From an uncultured Bacilli bacterium (lineage in GTDB: Bacteria > Bacillota_I > Bacilli_A > RF39 > UBA660): DNA of 6,622 bases. The position numbers and the translations under genes are program-made. Shown here piece by piece: positions 5,835 to 6,622 of the stretch. The notes beneath the pieces were generated by a model. That model had not been told where the DNA came from. It did no database searches and saw only the letters and a list, made by a program, of their open reading frames with translations. Each line of letters opens with the position of its first letter. The first letter of the stretch is position 1. Where the stretch lies: the NCBI GenBank assembly GCA_948874605.1, contig CAQRXS010000070.1:1-6622 (forward strand), given 5' to 3'.

Positions 5835-6622
5835 ATGAAATCAAAAGTTTATTTTACAAAAGATATCAGTAGTGTTGGATTAATTAAGATTTATGAAGCA
5901 TTAGGTAGAGAACTAAAAGGAAATGTTGCAGTAAAAATTTCTACTGGAGAACCTGGAGGACATAATTTTTTAGATCCAAATTTAATTAAAGGATTAGTAA
6001 ACAAATTAAATGGTACAATTGTAGAATGCAATACAGCATACCGTGGAAAAAGATTTGATGCCAAAAGTCACTGGGAAGCAATAGAAAGTCATGGCTTTCG
6101 TGCAATCGCACCATGCGATATTCTAGATGAAGAAGGCGAGCTAGAACTTCATTTTGAAGGTGGAAAACATCTTAAAGGTGTAAATTATGTGGGTTCACAC
6201 ATAAAAAATTATGATTCAATGTTAATGCTTTCTCATTTTAAAGGTCATGCTATGGGTGGCTTTGGCGGAGCATTAAAAAACATGAGTATTGGTGTTGCCT
6301 CTCGTGATGGAAAAGCCTGGATTCATTCTGTTGGATTTACGAAAGACCCAGACGAAATGTGGAGCCATACGGAAAATCAAGATGGTTTTCTAGAATCAAT
6401 GGCTGAAGCAGATAAAGCGGTAGTAGAATATTTCAAGCCAGAAAATCTAATTTATATTAACGTTGCCAATAAAATTTCTATTGATTGTGACTGTGATGCA
6501 AATCCTCATGATCCAGAAATGAAAGACATTGGAATATTTGCAAGCATAGATCCTGTGGCTATTGATCAATGTTGTTACGATACAATCATGAATTCCACTG
6601 ATGAAGGAGCTTCATCTCTAAT
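5835..6622 (+). CDS. DUF362-family protein, 3'-partial
   Basis: The frame is open from ATG 5835 to the window edge, 262 complete codons with no stop. GGAAGGTG (5822-5829) lies 5 nt before the start. The protein begins MKSKVYFTKD, as DUF362 proteins do. It has 'VAVKISTGEPGGHNFL' near the N-terminus, the family hallmark 'HFKGHAMGGFGGALKNMSIG' (residues 134-153), and 'DCDCD' (217-221), followed by 'DIGIFASIDPVAIDQCC' ending at two adjacent cysteines (246-247). DUF362 proteins (COG2768-like) are often labelled iron-sulfur proteins, some carrying a C-terminal 4Fe-4S ferredoxin. That part would be beyond the window, so it cannot be judged. No signal peptide or membrane segment is evident, so a cytoplasmic location is likely. 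The biochemical function is not established. Confidence 0.9.
   Translation, partial: MKSKVYFTKDISSVGLIKIYEALGRELKGNVAVKISTGEPGGHNFLDPNLIKGLVNKLNGTIVECNTAYRGKRFDAKSHWEAIESHGFRAIAPCDILDEEGELELHFEGGKHLKGVNYVGSHIKNYDSMLMLSHFKGHAMGGFGGALKNMSIGVASRDGKAWIHSVGFTKDPDEMWSHTENQDGFLESMAEADKAVVEYFKPENLIYINVANKISIDCDCDANPHDPEMKDIGIFASIDPVAIDQCCYDTIMNSTDEGASSL

Noticed and set aside
1..6622. Search for CRISPR repeats, tRNA genes, IS ends, toxin-antitoxin pairs or phage defence genes
   Set aside because: No regularly spaced repeats, cloverleaf sequences, transposase motifs or paired small genes were found by reading both strands.

Overview
The window is AT-rich, low-GC Gram-positive DNA from the Bacillota. 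Four things support this: strong GAGGAGG/AAGGAG ribosome binding sites, a tRNA-responsive T-box leader ahead of pheST, the 'CGGxGC' cysteine cluster in PheS, and standard code use (TGA as a stop, TGG for tryptophan). The glycine-rich surface protein at the left edge resembles a family I associate with uncultured gut Bacilli of the RF39/Erysipelotrichales type. That lineage assignment is an inference from remembered family patterns, not a search result.

Layout, all on the + strand. (1) 1-1007: the 3' part of a glycine-rich, cysteine-containing, probably exported protein. Its start lies before the window. (2) 1008-1324: a promoter and a T-box leader with a TTC (Phe) specifier, a TGGT acceptor-binding bulge and an overlapping terminator hairpin. 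(3) 1325-2374 pheS and 2367-4742 pheT: both subunits of phenylalanyl-tRNA synthetase, translationally coupled by an 8-nt overlap and closed by a strong terminator. (4) 4887-5650: a class I SAM-dependent methyltransferase with its own extended -10 promoter, split by a -1 frame change. The change falls at a short A run that is also an in-phase T TTA AAA heptamer. (5) 5684-5780: one clear terminator and a second, weaker hairpin. (6) 5835 to the end: a DUF362-family protein cut off by the window edge.

How the parts work together: pheS and pheT form one operon that should be switched on when uncharged tRNA-Phe accumulates. The other three genes look like separate transcription units, each set off by terminators or its own promoter, with no obvious functional link to pheST. 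The methyltransferase is visibly more AT-rich than its neighbours in sampled stretches and may have a different history.

I do not see a new multi-gene defence or mobile system here. The observations most worth a second look are the frameshifted methyltransferase with its slippery-site geometry, the compact T-box switch in which one strand has two possible partners, and the ALK/LTK-like glycine-rich surface protein.
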